Assembly: GCA_039026555.1 (NCBI GenBank)
Contig: JBCCMB010000055.1
Coordinates: 1-16,294, forward strand
Origin: JBCCMB01 sp039026555
Lineage (GTDB): Bacteria > Pseudomonadota > Alphaproteobacteria > Caulobacterales > Hyphomonadaceae
DNA: 16,294 nucleotides
Direction: 5' to 3'
Shown: piece after piece, positions 1 through 7,561 of the stretch
Layout: the number at the start of each line of letters is the position of its first letter
How positions within the stretch are numbered: position 1 is the first letter of the stretch
The notes under the pieces: generated by a model
What the model was told of the DNA's origin: nothing
What the model saw: only the letters and a program-made list of their open reading frames with translations
Database searches by the model: none
Made by a program: the position numbers and the translations under genes

Positions 1-497
1 AATTGCTCGCCGATCTCCGCTTTTTTTGTCACGCGGTTGAGGACGCCGCCCGTGCCGCCGCGCCCGAAGATCAGCGCGTTGGGACCGCGCAGGATCTCCA
101 CCTGCTCGAGATTGTAGAGCGGACGATAATATTGAACATCTTCGCGCACGCCGTCGATATAAAAGTCAGCGGTTGAGCGAACGCCGCGGAAAACAATCGC
201 GTCACGGTGACCTTCCCCCTGGGACGTGTTTACGCCAGGCGTGTAATCCACAATCTGTCCAATGCTGGTGAACCCGCGTTGTGCGATATCGTCCGCGGTG
301 ATGATGGATAAGCTTTGCGGCACGTCGATGATCGGCGTTGGCGCTTTAAGCGAGTTGATCTGATCAGAGTAAAGAACATTTCCGACGACGAGCACCTCGG
401 GCTGGACCGACTCTTCGTCTTGTGCAATTGCGGTCGGCGCTGCGATGGACACAGAAAGCGCCGTGGCTCCCAATAGGCAGGATTGTAGTTTTTTCAT
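1..497 (-). CDS. TonB-dependent siderophore receptor, N-terminal part (cut by window edge)
   Basis: This is the first 165 codons of an outer-membrane TonB-dependent receptor; the rest lies beyond base 1. Residues 1-25 look like a Sec signal peptide with cleavage after AIA (MKKLQ start, hydrophobic core, then QDEES). EVLVVG at 34-39 fits a TonB box. Residues about 52-160 are a plug domain: VPQSLSIITADDI, VDYTPGVN, FRGVRSTADFYIDGVRED, VEILRGPNALIFGRGGTGGVLNRVTKK. The pattern 'DVPQS...RG...YIDG...LRGP...FGRG..GG..N' is typical of the siderophore (FhuA/FpvA-like) subgroup, so ferric-siderophore uptake is the likely role; the exact ligand cannot be told. The ATG start has a good ribosome site (AAGGGG about 7 bases upstream). 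A Fur-like palindrome at 534-560 suggests iron repression. The beta-barrel is not visible. Confidence 0.93.
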   Translation of the reverse strand, partial: MKKLQSCLLGATALSVSIAAPTAIAQDEESVQPEVLVVGNVLYSDQINSLKAPTPIIDVPQSLSIITADDIAQRGFTSIGQIVDYTPGVNTSQGEGHRDAIVFRGVRSTADFYIDGVREDVQYYRPLYNLEQVEILRGPNALIFGRGGTGGVLNRVTKKAEIGEQ

Positions 498-533
498 TTG
501 GTTAACCCCTTACAAAGTGTCGAGAGGTCTTGC

Positions 534-560
534 TGCAAATGAAAATGAAAATCAATTGCA
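534..560. promoter_or_regulatory. Candidate Fur box upstream of the TonB-dependent receptor
   Basis: An AT-rich stretch begins TGCAAATGAAAATG and ends ATCAATTGCA, so its ends (TGCAA/TTGCA) are inverted repeats. The core at 541-559 matches about 14 of 19 positions of the classical Fur consensus GATAATGATAATCATTATC (hand alignment). It lies about 37 bases upstream of the receptor start, where a repressor would overlap the promoter or transcription start. Site and spacing are seen; Fur binding is inferred from the downstream siderophore receptor. Confidence 0.55.
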
Positions 561-652
561 AAAATATCACACGGCGGGTCTTTCCGCGCGTGCATTCGAT
601 TTAGCGGTCATAGCTCTGTAGCGCTTAAATGAGCCAGACTCGCCGCTAGACT

Positions 653-1324
653 CTAAGATCCGGAGGAAAAGAGCACTTCGCGCATGGTGCGCAGAAGGAT
701 AATGAAGTCGCCGGCCAACGACCAATTGTCGGCGTAGATTTGGTCCAAACGCGCACGTTGGGCGAAAGTGGTATTATTGCGGCCGCTGACTTGCCACAAC
801 CCCGACAGTCCCGGGCGGAATTTGACATAGGATTCAATGGCCGGGCCATAGGTTTCGACTTGCTTAAACAAGATCGGGCGCGGACCGATCAGGCTCATAT
901 CGCCGCAAAATATGTTCCAGAGCTGGGGCAATTCATCGAGATTGGTTTTGCGCAAGAACCGACCAACGGGCGTGATACGCGGATCGTCCGCCAGCTTTTG
1001 ATACATCGCCCACTGCATGGCCACGGCGGAATCCGCCTTTAAAACCGCCTCTAGCCGAGCCTCCGCATCTGGGGCCATCGTGCGATACTTTAGACAGTAA
1101 AACGCGTGGCCGCCGCGCCCGACGCGCGTTTGGCGGAAGAGGCCTTCATGGCCGTCCAAACGAACGACGATCCACAAGACGAAAAGCAAGGGCGCCAGAA
1201 ACACCAGCGCAGCGCCGGACACGACAATATCAGCGACGCGTTTGATACGCGCGCGAATGCGGCCGTCGCCTAAATTGTGCTGGGCCAGTGCAACGCTCGC
1301 TGGCCGATCGTAGATCACGTACAT
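653..1324 (-). CDS. Polyprenyl-phosphate hexose-1-phosphate transferase (ExoY/WbaP-type bacterial sugar transferase)
   Basis: A monotopic phosphoglycosyl transferase that would move a sugar-1-phosphate from a UDP-sugar to undecaprenyl phosphate, the priming step of exopolysaccharide or O-antigen synthesis at the inner membrane. From the ATG it has 223 residues, the size of the ExoY/PssA catalytic core without the WbaP N-terminal helices. Residues 28-55 (IKRVADIVVSGAALVFLAPL...) form the membrane hairpin. Conserved motifs follow: CLKYRTM (78-83), NLDELPQLWNIFCGDMSLIGPRP (128-150) with the catalytic Asp-Glu pair at 130-131, and FRPGLSGLWQVSGR (169-182). The frame stays open upstream to a TTG at 1360, but that start has no ribosome site. 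The ATG at 1324 has GGCGAGG close by and is preferred. It lies downstream of dxs on the same strand; no other polysaccharide genes are visible. The sugar specificity cannot be read from sequence. Confidence 0.9.
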   Translation of the reverse strand: MYVIYDRPASVALAQHNLGDGRIRARIKRVADIVVSGAALVFLAPLLFVLWIVVRLDGHEGLFRQTRVGRGGHAFYCLKYRTMAPDAEARLEAVLKADSAVAMQWAMYQKLADDPRITPVGRFLRKTNLDELPQLWNIFCGDMSLIGPRPILFKQVETYGPAIESYVKFRPGLSGLWQVSGRNNTTFAQRARLDQIYADNWSLAGDFIILLRTMREVLFSSGS

Positions 1325-1400
1325 ATCCTCGCCTAAAACAACCCGACGCACATGAAGCAAGTTTCATGCACACATGGCCGGGACAGGCGTGAGGCTATTT

Positions 1401-3317
1401 TTATCGGCTGGAAACGAGTTTCAGCGCCGCCACGTCGCCGCGGCCAAGCGCTTCAATGGCGCGCGCGGCGATCGCCCGCGCATCCAACATAGCGGCGACG
1501 TACATCGCATCGGGTTTGTCCTGATCCTGGAAAACATCAGGCAAGGTCATCGTACGAATGCAAAGCCCTCGATCCAAAGCGCCGATATCCGACAGGTGAT
1601 GCAACACAAACGCGCCAAAACCGCCCTTGGCGCCTTCTTCCAACGTGATGAGGACCTCATGGTTTTTCGCCAAATGCTCGACGAGGTCGGCGTCCAGCGG
1701 TTTTGCAAAGCGCGCATCGGCGACCGTCGTCGACAAGCCTTGAGCGGCGAGCATGTCGGCGGCTTTCAGCGCCTCTCCCAATCGCGCGCCATAAGACAAA
1801 ATAGCGACGGTTGAGCCCTCGCGAAGCACCCGCCCTTTGCCGATCTCTAAGGGCTGAGGCGAGTCCAAAAGCTCAACGCCCATCCCCTCGCCTCGCGGAT
1901 AGCGGAACGCAGACGGCCCGTTATCGATCGCATGCGCGGTTGCAACCATGCGCTGAAGCTCCGCCTTGTCCGCAGCGGCCATCAGGGTGAAGCCGGGCAA
2001 TTGACCCAAATACCCAATATCGAAAGAGCCGGCGTGCGTCGGACCGTCTGCGCCCACCAAACCGGCCCGGTCAATGGCGAAACGCACGGGCAGGCTTTGA
2101 ATGGCGACGTCATGCACGACGCTGTCATAGCCGCGCTGCAAGAAGGTGGAATAGATCGCGGCGAACGGCTTCATGCCGTCGGCGGCGAGCCCTGCAGCGA
2201 AGGTGACGCCATGCTGTTCGGCGATCCCGACATCAAACATCCGGTCGGGAAATCGCTCGCCGAATAGATCCATACCCGTGCCGGACGGCATGGCTGCGGT
2301 AACGCCGACAACTTTGTCGTCATTCTCCGCGATGCGGATCAGGGAATTGGCGAACACGTTGGTGTAGCTCGGCGCGTTCGGCTTGGATTTCGATTGCTCG
2401 CCGGTGACGACATTGAATTTCGACACGCCGTGATACTTGTCGGCCGCCGCCTCGGCCGGCGCATAGCCCTTGCCCTTTTGCGTCACCGCATGGACCAAGA
2501 CAGGGCCATTGTTCATGCCTTTGACGTTCTCCAGGACCGGGATCAGCGCGTCCAGATCATGACCGTCAATCGGGCCGACATAGTAAAATCCAAGCGCGTC
2601 AAACACATCGCCGCCCAATGCGAAACCGCGCGCATAGTGCTCCATCTTTGCAGCCGGCTTTGCCAAGCCGACCGTTTTGGCGACCGTTTTGGCGGCTTTA
2701 CGAAGGCTGCGATAGCCGCGCGAGGAGACCGTTTTCGACAAATAATGGCTTAATGCGCCCACCGGCGGCGCGATCGACATATCATTATCGTTCAGGATCA
2801 CGACAAGGCGGGCGTTTTGGCCGCCCGCATGGTTCATCGCCTCGTAAATCATGCCGGCGGTCATCGCGCCATCGCCAACGACGCAAACGACATGATTGTC
2901 ATTGCCCTGAAGGTCGCGCGCAATCGCAAACCCCGTCGCGGCTGAAATAGACGTGCCCGCATGGGCGGCGCCAAACGGGTCGTAATCGCTTTCCGCGCGC
3001 TTGGTGAAACCGGACAATCCGTCGCCCTGGCGCAGCGTGCGGATGCGATCGCGCCGCCCGGTCAGAATTTTATGCGGGTAGCATTGATGACCGACATCCC
3101 AGACCAGCTTGTCATCCGGCGTTTCGAACACATGGTGGATCGCCACCGTCAGCTCGACCACGCCCAAGCCGGCGCCCAAATGTCCACCGGTGACGGACAC
3201 CGCGTCGATGGTTTCGCCACGCAGCTCGACGGCCACTTGTTTCAACTCCTCGCGCGTCAAATCTTTGAGATCGGCCGGCGAGGCAATTTGGCTCAGAAGC
3301 GGATATTTTTCAGTCAT
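1401..3317 (-). CDS. dxs: 1-deoxy-D-xylulose-5-phosphate synthase
   Basis: Cytosolic thiamine-diphosphate enzyme condensing pyruvate with glyceraldehyde 3-phosphate to give 1-deoxy-D-xylulose 5-phosphate, the first step of the MEP isoprenoid pathway and a feed into thiamine and pyridoxal synthesis. The 638 residues match the family length (about 620-640). Visible landmarks: DVGHQCYPHKILTGR (74-88) with its substrate/TPP His, GAAHAGTSISAATG (117-130), the TPP/Mg motif GDGAMTAGMIYEAMNHAG ending in NDND (148-179), the catalytic-Glu segment GIAEQHGVTFAAG (364-376), and DRAGLVGADGPTHAGSFD (416-433) of the pyrimidine domain. The C-terminal transketolase domain is complete. It is the last gene of xseB-ispA-dxs, starting 31 bases after the ispA stop. 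The ATG at 3317 has only a weak AGGT upstream, so translation may depend on the upstream gene. Confidence 0.98.
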   Translation of the reverse strand: MTEKYPLLSQIASPADLKDLTREELKQVAVELRGETIDAVSVTGGHLGAGLGVVELTVAIHHVFETPDDKLVWDVGHQCYPHKILTGRRDRIRTLRQGDGLSGFTKRAESDYDPFGAAHAGTSISAATGFAIARDLQGNDNHVVCVVGDGAMTAGMIYEAMNHAGGQNARLVVILNDNDMSIAPPVGALSHYLSKTVSSRGYRSLRKAAKTVAKTVGLAKPAAKMEHYARGFALGGDVFDALGFYYVGPIDGHDLDALIPVLENVKGMNNGPVLVHAVTQKGKGYAPAEAAADKYHGVSKFNVVTGEQSKSKPNAPSYTNVFANSLIRIAENDDKVVGVTAAMPSGTGMDLFGERFPDRMFDVGIAEQHGVTFAAGLAADGMKPFAAIYSTFLQRGYDSVVHDVAIQSLPVRFAIDRAGLVGADGPTHAGSFDIGYLGQLPGFTLMAAADKAELQRMVATAHAIDNGPSAFRYPRGEGMGVELLDSPQPLEIGKGRVLREGSTVAILSYGARLGEALKAADMLAAQGLSTTVADARFAKPLDADLVEHLAKNHEVLITLEEGAKGGFGAFVLHHLSDIGALDRGLCIRTMTLPDVFQDQDKPDAMYVAAMLDARAIAARAIEALGRGDVAALKLVSSR

Positions 3318-3348
3318 ATAGGCGACCTAACACGGGAAACCGGCTCTT

Positions 3349-4239
3349 TTAATGGCGACGATCAAGCACAAAGTCGACGGTTTGCAACAGTAATGTGGCG
3401 CGCGCCCCAAACATGGAAAGGTGTTGTTTGGCTTGTGCGGCGAGAAGGCGCACGCGATTTTCCGCATCCTGTTCGCCCAAAACCGAGACGAAATTGATCT
3501 TGCCGGCGTCAGCGTCCTTACCGATCGCTTTCCCCATCTCTTCAGCATCTCCCTGCAGATCCAGCAAATCATCCTTGATCTGATACGCCAGGCCCAGATC
3601 ATTGGTGAAACCGGCGATCGCCTGTCGCTCGTTTTCAGCCGCGCCGCCAAGAAGCGCCCCGATTTCCGCACCATAAGAGATAAGCGCGCCGGTTTTCATC
3701 CGCTGCATACGGGTCAGAACCGATAACGCCTCATCTTCCGGCGGCGAGGCGGTCATATCGATCATTTGACCCGCCACCATGCCGCGCGCGCCGGCGGCGA
3801 CCGCTAAGCGCTCGATCAACCGGCACCGAATGACGGCGTCGGGATGCGTCTCACTGGACGCCAATATCTCAAACGCAAGGGTCAATAGAGCATCGCCCGC
3901 CAAAACGGCCGTGGTTTCGTCAAATGCTTTGTGCACCGTAGGTTGGCCGCGGCGCATGTCGTCATCGTCCATGCACGGCAAATCATCATGGATCAGCGAA
4001 TAGGCGTGCACGCATTCTAAAGCCGCCGCCGCGCGCAAAAGCGACTTCTCGGGTGCGCCGAACATGCGTCCGGTTTCGATCGCCAAGAATGGGCGCAAGC
4101 GTTTGCCCCCGGCCAGTGCCCCATGCCGCATGGCGCGCATTAATTGGGCTTCAGGTCCGCTGGCGGGAGGAATCAATTGATCCAGAGCCACCGTCACACG
4201 GTCGGCGATCTCGTTCAGTTGAGTTTCAAAATCGGCCAC
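3349..4239 (-). CDS. ispA: Farnesyl diphosphate synthase (short-chain polyprenyl synthase)
   Basis: Cytosolic prenyltransferase adding isopentenyl diphosphate to DMAPP/GPP to form farnesyl diphosphate, the precursor of undecaprenyl phosphate and quinone side chains. The 296 residues match E. coli IspA length. Motifs: GKRLRP (45-50) for IPP binding; first aspartate-rich motif DDLPCMDDDDMRRGQPT (85-101) in the DDxxxxD form of bacterial type-II FPP synthases; KTG at 182-184; second aspartate-rich motif DDLLD (223-227). HAYSLIHDD before the first motif is as in E. coli IspA, favouring C15 over longer products, though C20 cannot be excluded. The start is GTG (4239) with GAGGG about 5 bases upstream. 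It begins 20 bases after the xseB stop. Confidence 0.96.
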   Translation of the reverse strand: MADFETQLNEIADRVTVALDQLIPPASGPEAQLMRAMRHGALAGGKRLRPFLAIETGRMFGAPEKSLLRAAAALECVHAYSLIHDDLPCMDDDDMRRGQPTVHKAFDETTAVLAGDALLTLAFEILASSETHPDAVIRCRLIERLAVAAGARGMVAGQMIDMTASPPEDEALSVLTRMQRMKTGALISYGAEIGALLGGAAENERQAIAGFTNDLGLAYQIKDDLLDLQGDAEEMGKAIGKDADAGKINFVSVLGEQDAENRVRLLAAQAKQHLSMFGARATLLLQTVDFVLDRRH

Positions 4240-4259
4240 CAGCCCTCGCCCTTCGCACG

Positions 4260-4538
4260 CTAATTGCGCGTCTCAGGTTCAACGCCGGTCGGCCCCTCCG
4301 GTCCAAGTACAATGCGTTCAACTTTCAATTCCGCGTCTTTTAGCTTGGCGTCGCAATAGGCTTTAAGCGCCGCGCCTTCTTCATAGATCCGGATCGAATC
4401 TTCCAGCGGCACGTCGCCAGCTTCCAGTTTTTGGACGATTTGCTCCAACCGCGCCAATGCGTCTTCAAAGCTCAGCTTTTCAATGTCCTTGGCCAAACTT
4501 CCGGATGCGGATTTTTTTGTTTGAGCGGCGTCGGCCAT
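4260..4538 (-). CDS. xseB: Exodeoxyribonuclease VII small subunit
   Basis: Small subunit of exonuclease VII, which with XseA degrades single-stranded DNA in both directions in the cytoplasm. The protein is 92 residues, a normal size. SFEDALARLEQIVQKLEAGDVPLEDSIRIYEEG (23-55) is the family signature, followed by a predicted helix (ALKAYCDAKLKDAELKVERI). The N-terminal 20 residues (Lys/Ser/Ala-rich) and the last 15 are variable tails. The ATG at 4538 has a strong AGGAG 8 bases upstream. It is the first gene of the conserved xseB-ispA-dxs operon; the gene for the large subunit XseA is not in the window. Confidence 0.96.
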   Translation of the reverse strand: MADAAQTKKSASGSLAKDIEKLSFEDALARLEQIVQKLEAGDVPLEDSIRIYEEGAALKAYCDAKLKDAELKVERIVLGPEGPTGVEPETRN

Positions 4539-4562
4539 GGCGGGTCTCCTAAAGTTAGAGGA

Positions 4563-4596
4563 GCATAGGGAGGCCGCTGCGCCGGCTCAACGTCAA
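4563..4596 (-). promoter_or_regulatory. Possible promoter of the xseB-ispA-dxs operon
   Basis: Read on the minus strand, TTGAGC (4585-4590), itself preceded by TTGACG (4591-4596), is followed after 16 bases by CTATGC (4563-4568), about 25 bases before the xseB start. The -35 resembles the alphaproteobacterial TTGAC consensus; the -10 is weak. This is pattern matching in the 118-base gap before the operon; no start-site evidence exists. Confidence 0.3.
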
Positions 4597-4656
4597 ACGG
4601 CGCGGATAAGGTTAATTCTCGTGTGGGAAAGTGCGAAATACCCCAAAAAATGACGT

Positions 4657-5280
4657 TTACCCGCGATGTTCGTAGACGCGGAAAGACCAATAGCTGTCGC
4701 CGCCATCGCGGACGCAGGTCCAATTTCGGCGCTTCAGGGCCGGCCGAAGCATACGGTTGAACCACCCATGGGCCGCTAGGACCACATCGTGACCGTTTTG
4801 TGCGGCGGAGATCAATCTATCCGCCGCCGCGTCGGCCCGCGCGCGCGCTTCGTCGATTGACTCATCCCCATCCGCATATCCGAACAGCCAGCAAGCGCGG
4901 GCGATCATATTCCAATTTTTCGGCAAGAATTTCAGACCACGGGGCAAATGCGGCGGCGGCAAAGGCGCCTCCACAAATGTGGGGTCCGCACGCACTTCGC
5001 GTCCGTTCGCGAAAGCCTGCGCCGTTTCGATCGCACGCGGGCGTATCGACGCGTAGATGAACGGCGCGTGCGACGTCGCCTCAACAAGCGCTTCAGACGG
5101 CGACTGCCCTTCATCGAGGGACGCCTTTTCATAACGCGCCCACCACTCGCGATAAGACGACCAGTCCAAACGCGGTCCCAAGTTTCGGTTCAAATTTGGC
5201 CGACCGTGACGCACGATGATAATCCGCGCCGGCGCGAGGTCCGCTTTGGCGGCGGGAGATTCGGTCTGATCCTTAGTCAT
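4657..5280 (-). CDS. Histidine phosphatase family protein (phosphoglycerate mutase-like)
   Basis: A cytosolic member of the histidine phosphatase (branch 1) superfamily; the substrate is not identifiable. Numbered from the ATG at 5280 (207 residues), the phospho-acceptor motif is IIIVRHGRPNL (R24, H25, G26). ASIRPRAIETAQAF (77-90) supplies the phosphate-binding Arg, FVEAPLP (102-108) the acid/base Glu104, and LAAHGWFNRMLRP (168-180) the second catalytic His171, so all expected catalytic residues are present. W-rich segments (WSSYREWWARY, NWNMIARACWLFGY) are a subgroup feature. The start is uncertain: the ATG has no ribosome site, whereas an in-frame TTG at 5337 has GAGGG 5 bases upstream and would add 19 residues. 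It lies between lepB and xseB on the same strand. Confidence 0.85.
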   Translation of the reverse strand: MTKDQTESPAAKADLAPARIIIVRHGRPNLNRNLGPRLDWSSYREWWARYEKASLDEGQSPSEALVEATSHAPFIYASIRPRAIETAQAFANGREVRADPTFVEAPLPPPHLPRGLKFLPKNWNMIARACWLFGYADGDESIDEARARADAAADRLISAAQNGHDVVLAAHGWFNRMLRPALKRRNWTCVRDGGDSYWSFRVYEHRG

Positions 5281-5403
5281 CGGCAACACTGAAAACCGCC
5301 CCGCAGCGTCCGACGAAGAATCGAAGCGTCGGCCCAAACTTTCCCTCTAACGGCGCGGCGGGGCGCCCGCAAGGCCCGACGAAGCGTCATCCCAGGCGTT
5401 CAG

Positions 5404-6297
5404 CTAAAGACCACGCCACATACGCGGCTGAGCGCATTCCTGCCCCTCGGCGCGCCGGCAGCGATAGAGTGAGAACAACACTGTCTCCGCACGGCCGATT
5501 AGATGATCCAGGGGCACATAACCCAGACCTGTCGGCTGGCCGACGCGCGCCGGACCGTTATTCCATCCATGCGGATAGGCGGCGGCTAGATCAGGATGAC
5601 CGCTGGGCGCGCGACTGTCTTCGGAATTGTCGCGATTGTCGCCCATCATAAACACATGGCCGTCTGGAACCCGAAAAATCGGCGTGCGGTCATGATCGTT
5701 TGAATCGCCAAATTCATGGATCAGATAGTTGGATCCGTCCGGCAGCGTCTCTCGGTACTCGACGGCGTTGCGGGTAAATCGACTGCCATGGGGCGCGTAC
5801 GCCACTGTGCGCACCTGTTCGCGACCGACCTCTGCGCCGTTCACAAACAAGCGGCCGCCGCGCATTTGCAAAGTATCGCCAGGCAGACCGACCAGCCGTT
5901 TGATCATCACCTTGTCCGCGTTGGGATGCTTGAAGACGACGACATCTCCACGCTTCGGCGCACGACCGAACAGTCTTTCATTGGGATCGGATTTATCGTC
6001 GCCGAGCAACAACCGGCCGATACCGAAGGGAATGGAATTGCGCGTATAGCCATAGGCGAATTTCGAGACGGCGACGCGATCTCCGACCTGTAATGCGGGC
6101 ACCATGCTTTCGGATGGAATTGACCTTAACTCGTATGCGAATGTCGTGAAGACCAACCAGATCGGCAAGAACACGGCGATCGTCGCTGCAAGCTCGCGCA
6201 CTTCGTGCTTCACCCACTCGACGATGGATTTGCGTCCCTGCGAGGTCTGGTCGGCGCCCGGCTTGTGCGCGCCGTCAGGGCTGGTGTCGCTGCTCAT
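5404..6297 (-). CDS. lepB: Signal peptidase I
   Basis: Inner-membrane serine protease that removes signal peptides from Sec/Tat-exported proteins on the periplasmic side. The protein has 297 residues. A polar N-terminus (1-33) is followed by a transmembrane helix at about 36-54 (LAATIAVFLPIWLVFTTFA). Box B is RSIPSESMVPAL with nucleophile Ser64. The catalytic Lys132 is in VMIKRLVGLPGD (box D), and box E is GDNRDNSEDSR (218-228). Only one clear N-terminal membrane helix is seen, as in many alphaproteobacterial LepB proteins. An extra loop (HPDLAAAYPHGWNNGPARVGQPTG region) lies before the final YVPLDHLIGRAETVLFS block. The ATG at 6297 has AAGGG about 7 bases upstream. In many alphaproteobacteria lepB sits beside rnc and era; here the next gene is a histidine phosphatase. 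Confidence 0.97.
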   Translation of the reverse strand: MSSDTSPDGAHKPGADQTSQGRKSIVEWVKHEVRELAATIAVFLPIWLVFTTFAYELRSIPSESMVPALQVGDRVAVSKFAYGYTRNSIPFGIGRLLLGDDKSDPNERLFGRAPKRGDVVVFKHPNADKVMIKRLVGLPGDTLQMRGGRLFVNGAEVGREQVRTVAYAPHGSRFTRNAVEYRETLPDGSNYLIHEFGDSNDHDRTPIFRVPDGHVFMMGDNRDNSEDSRAPSGHPDLAAAYPHGWNNGPARVGQPTGLGYVPLDHLIGRAETVLFSLYRCRRAEGQECAQPRMWRGL

Positions 6298-6372
6298 AAA
6301 GCGCCCTTCGCAATCGCCGCGCCATTCCGAGGCGGCTCAAAGGCCCCATACGCGTCAGGTCGACCCCTCGCG

Positions 6373-7425
6373 TCAAGGGACGCGGCTGTATCGGCTGACC
6401 CCGTCAACGGTCTCGCACACAACTTGGCCACGTTCGATCAAGCAATTTAGATGCGCTAGCGTTTCGCCCGTCGCCATCGATAAGACGTCCAGCTCGATCT
6501 TCCGCGCGAACAAGGTCGTGAACAGATCGACCACGCGCTTGGGCTCGTCTAACCGAGACGTCAAGCGCTCAAGCGATTTTTCATGCCCGTCGATCAAAGC
6601 TTGCAACCGCAAATGAGCGCCATAGAAGGGTTCGTTGTGCGCAGGTAAAATCAGTGCGTTTTCATCGACTTCGCGCATCAACTTCGTGCAGGAGTTCAGC
6701 CAATCGGACAGCGGATCCGCATCGGGTTCGGTTGGAAAAACGGACACGTTCGACGAGATACGTGGCAAAAGCTGATCGCCGGCGATCAGAATGTTCAATT
6801 CTTCGCAATAGAGGCAGGAGTGCCCCGGCGAGTGGCCGCTTCCCTCAACCACGCGCCAAATATGATCGCCGATTGGAATCTTATCGCCGTCGCTCATGCG
6901 GCGATACTTGTCCGGCAGCGTCGTCACCGCTTTCCCGAACATCCCAAACCGCGATCTGTAATGCTCAATCGCATCCTCATCCCATCCGGCGGCGCGATAA
7001 AACTCGATCCCTTCCTTGGGCGCTTCGCGGCCCGTATCAGCGACCAACAATCGGCAAGTGATATATTCCAGCCGGCTCATCCAAAGCTTGCAATTCCATT
7101 TGCGCGTCATCCAACCGGCCAACCCGACATGGTCCGGATGCATATGTGTGACCATGACCCGTTTGACCGGCTTGCCGTTCAGATCGTTGTTGAAAATCGT
7201 GCGCCAATACTCGCGCGTTTCATCTGTCGGAAAGCCGGTATCGACAACCGTCCAACCATCGCCGTCTTCCAGCAGCCAGAGATTGATCCATTGAAGGGAG
7301 AAGGGCAGCGGCATGCGTACCCACAAAATGCCGGGCGCAATCTCCATCGTGGTTCCGACATCCGGCGTCCCGTCGAACGGATAGTCCAGCTTCACGCGTT
7401 CGGTTTTGCCTTCAAATCCATCCAT
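6373..7425 (-). CDS. MBL-fold metallo-hydrolase with C-terminal winged-helix-like region
   Basis: A binuclear-metal hydrolase of the metallo-beta-lactamase fold, glyoxalase II / LACTB2-like; the substrate is unknown. The 350 residues show the metal-binding set: THMHPDHVG (93-101; H94, H96, D98, H99), GHSPGHS (197-203; H202), AGDQLLP (215-221; D217) and LPAHNEPF (260-267; H263). A long helical insertion (about 110-180) sits between the first and second motifs. Residues about 275-350 (DGHEKSLERLTSRLDEPKRVV...ETLAHLNCLIERGQVV...) look like the helical/winged-helix tail of this subgroup. No signal peptide is seen, so it is probably cytosolic. The ATG at 7425 has GAGG upstream. It is 136 bases downstream of the acyl-CoA dehydrogenase on the same strand, so acyl-thioester chemistry is possible but unproven. 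Confidence 0.88.
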   Translation of the reverse strand: MDGFEGKTERVKLDYPFDGTPDVGTTMEIAPGILWVRMPLPFSLQWINLWLLEDGDGWTVVDTGFPTDETREYWRTIFNNDLNGKPVKRVMVTHMHPDHVGLAGWMTRKWNCKLWMSRLEYITCRLLVADTGREAPKEGIEFYRAAGWDEDAIEHYRSRFGMFGKAVTTLPDKYRRMSDGDKIPIGDHIWRVVEGSGHSPGHSCLYCEELNILIAGDQLLPRISSNVSVFPTEPDADPLSDWLNSCTKLMREVDENALILPAHNEPFYGAHLRLQALIDGHEKSLERLTSRLDEPKRVVDLFTTLFARKIELDVLSMATGETLAHLNCLIERGQVVCETVDGVSRYSRVP

Positions 7426-7561
7426 TCTGGGGAGCCTCTTTCGGTCGCGAGCGGCGCGTCTGTTCTGTCGATATGGCCCTAATCAATTACGCTCGCCAAG
7501 GCGAACCGCGCATGTGACGGCGGGTAAGGTCATGAGTGAAACCGCTGACGCAGAACGACGC

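Noticed and set aside
602..648. TAGCGG/CCGCTA inverted repeat after the sugar transferase stop
   Set aside because: Only 6 pairs with a loop of about 35 bases and no T-run, so not a convincing terminator.
1351..1368. CATGAA-N6-TTCATG inverted repeat upstream of the sugar transferase
   Set aside because: The arms are short and the spacing matches no operator I can name; chance is likely.
1374..3321. Long open frames on the plus strand opposite dxs
   Set aside because: They are antisense shadows of a well-supported dxs gene, with no family resemblance and no ribosome sites of their own.
4932..5292. Arg-rich open frames overlapping the histidine phosphatase
   Set aside because: Arg-rich composition is typical of out-of-frame translation in GC-rich DNA, and the phosphatase frame has all its catalytic motifs.
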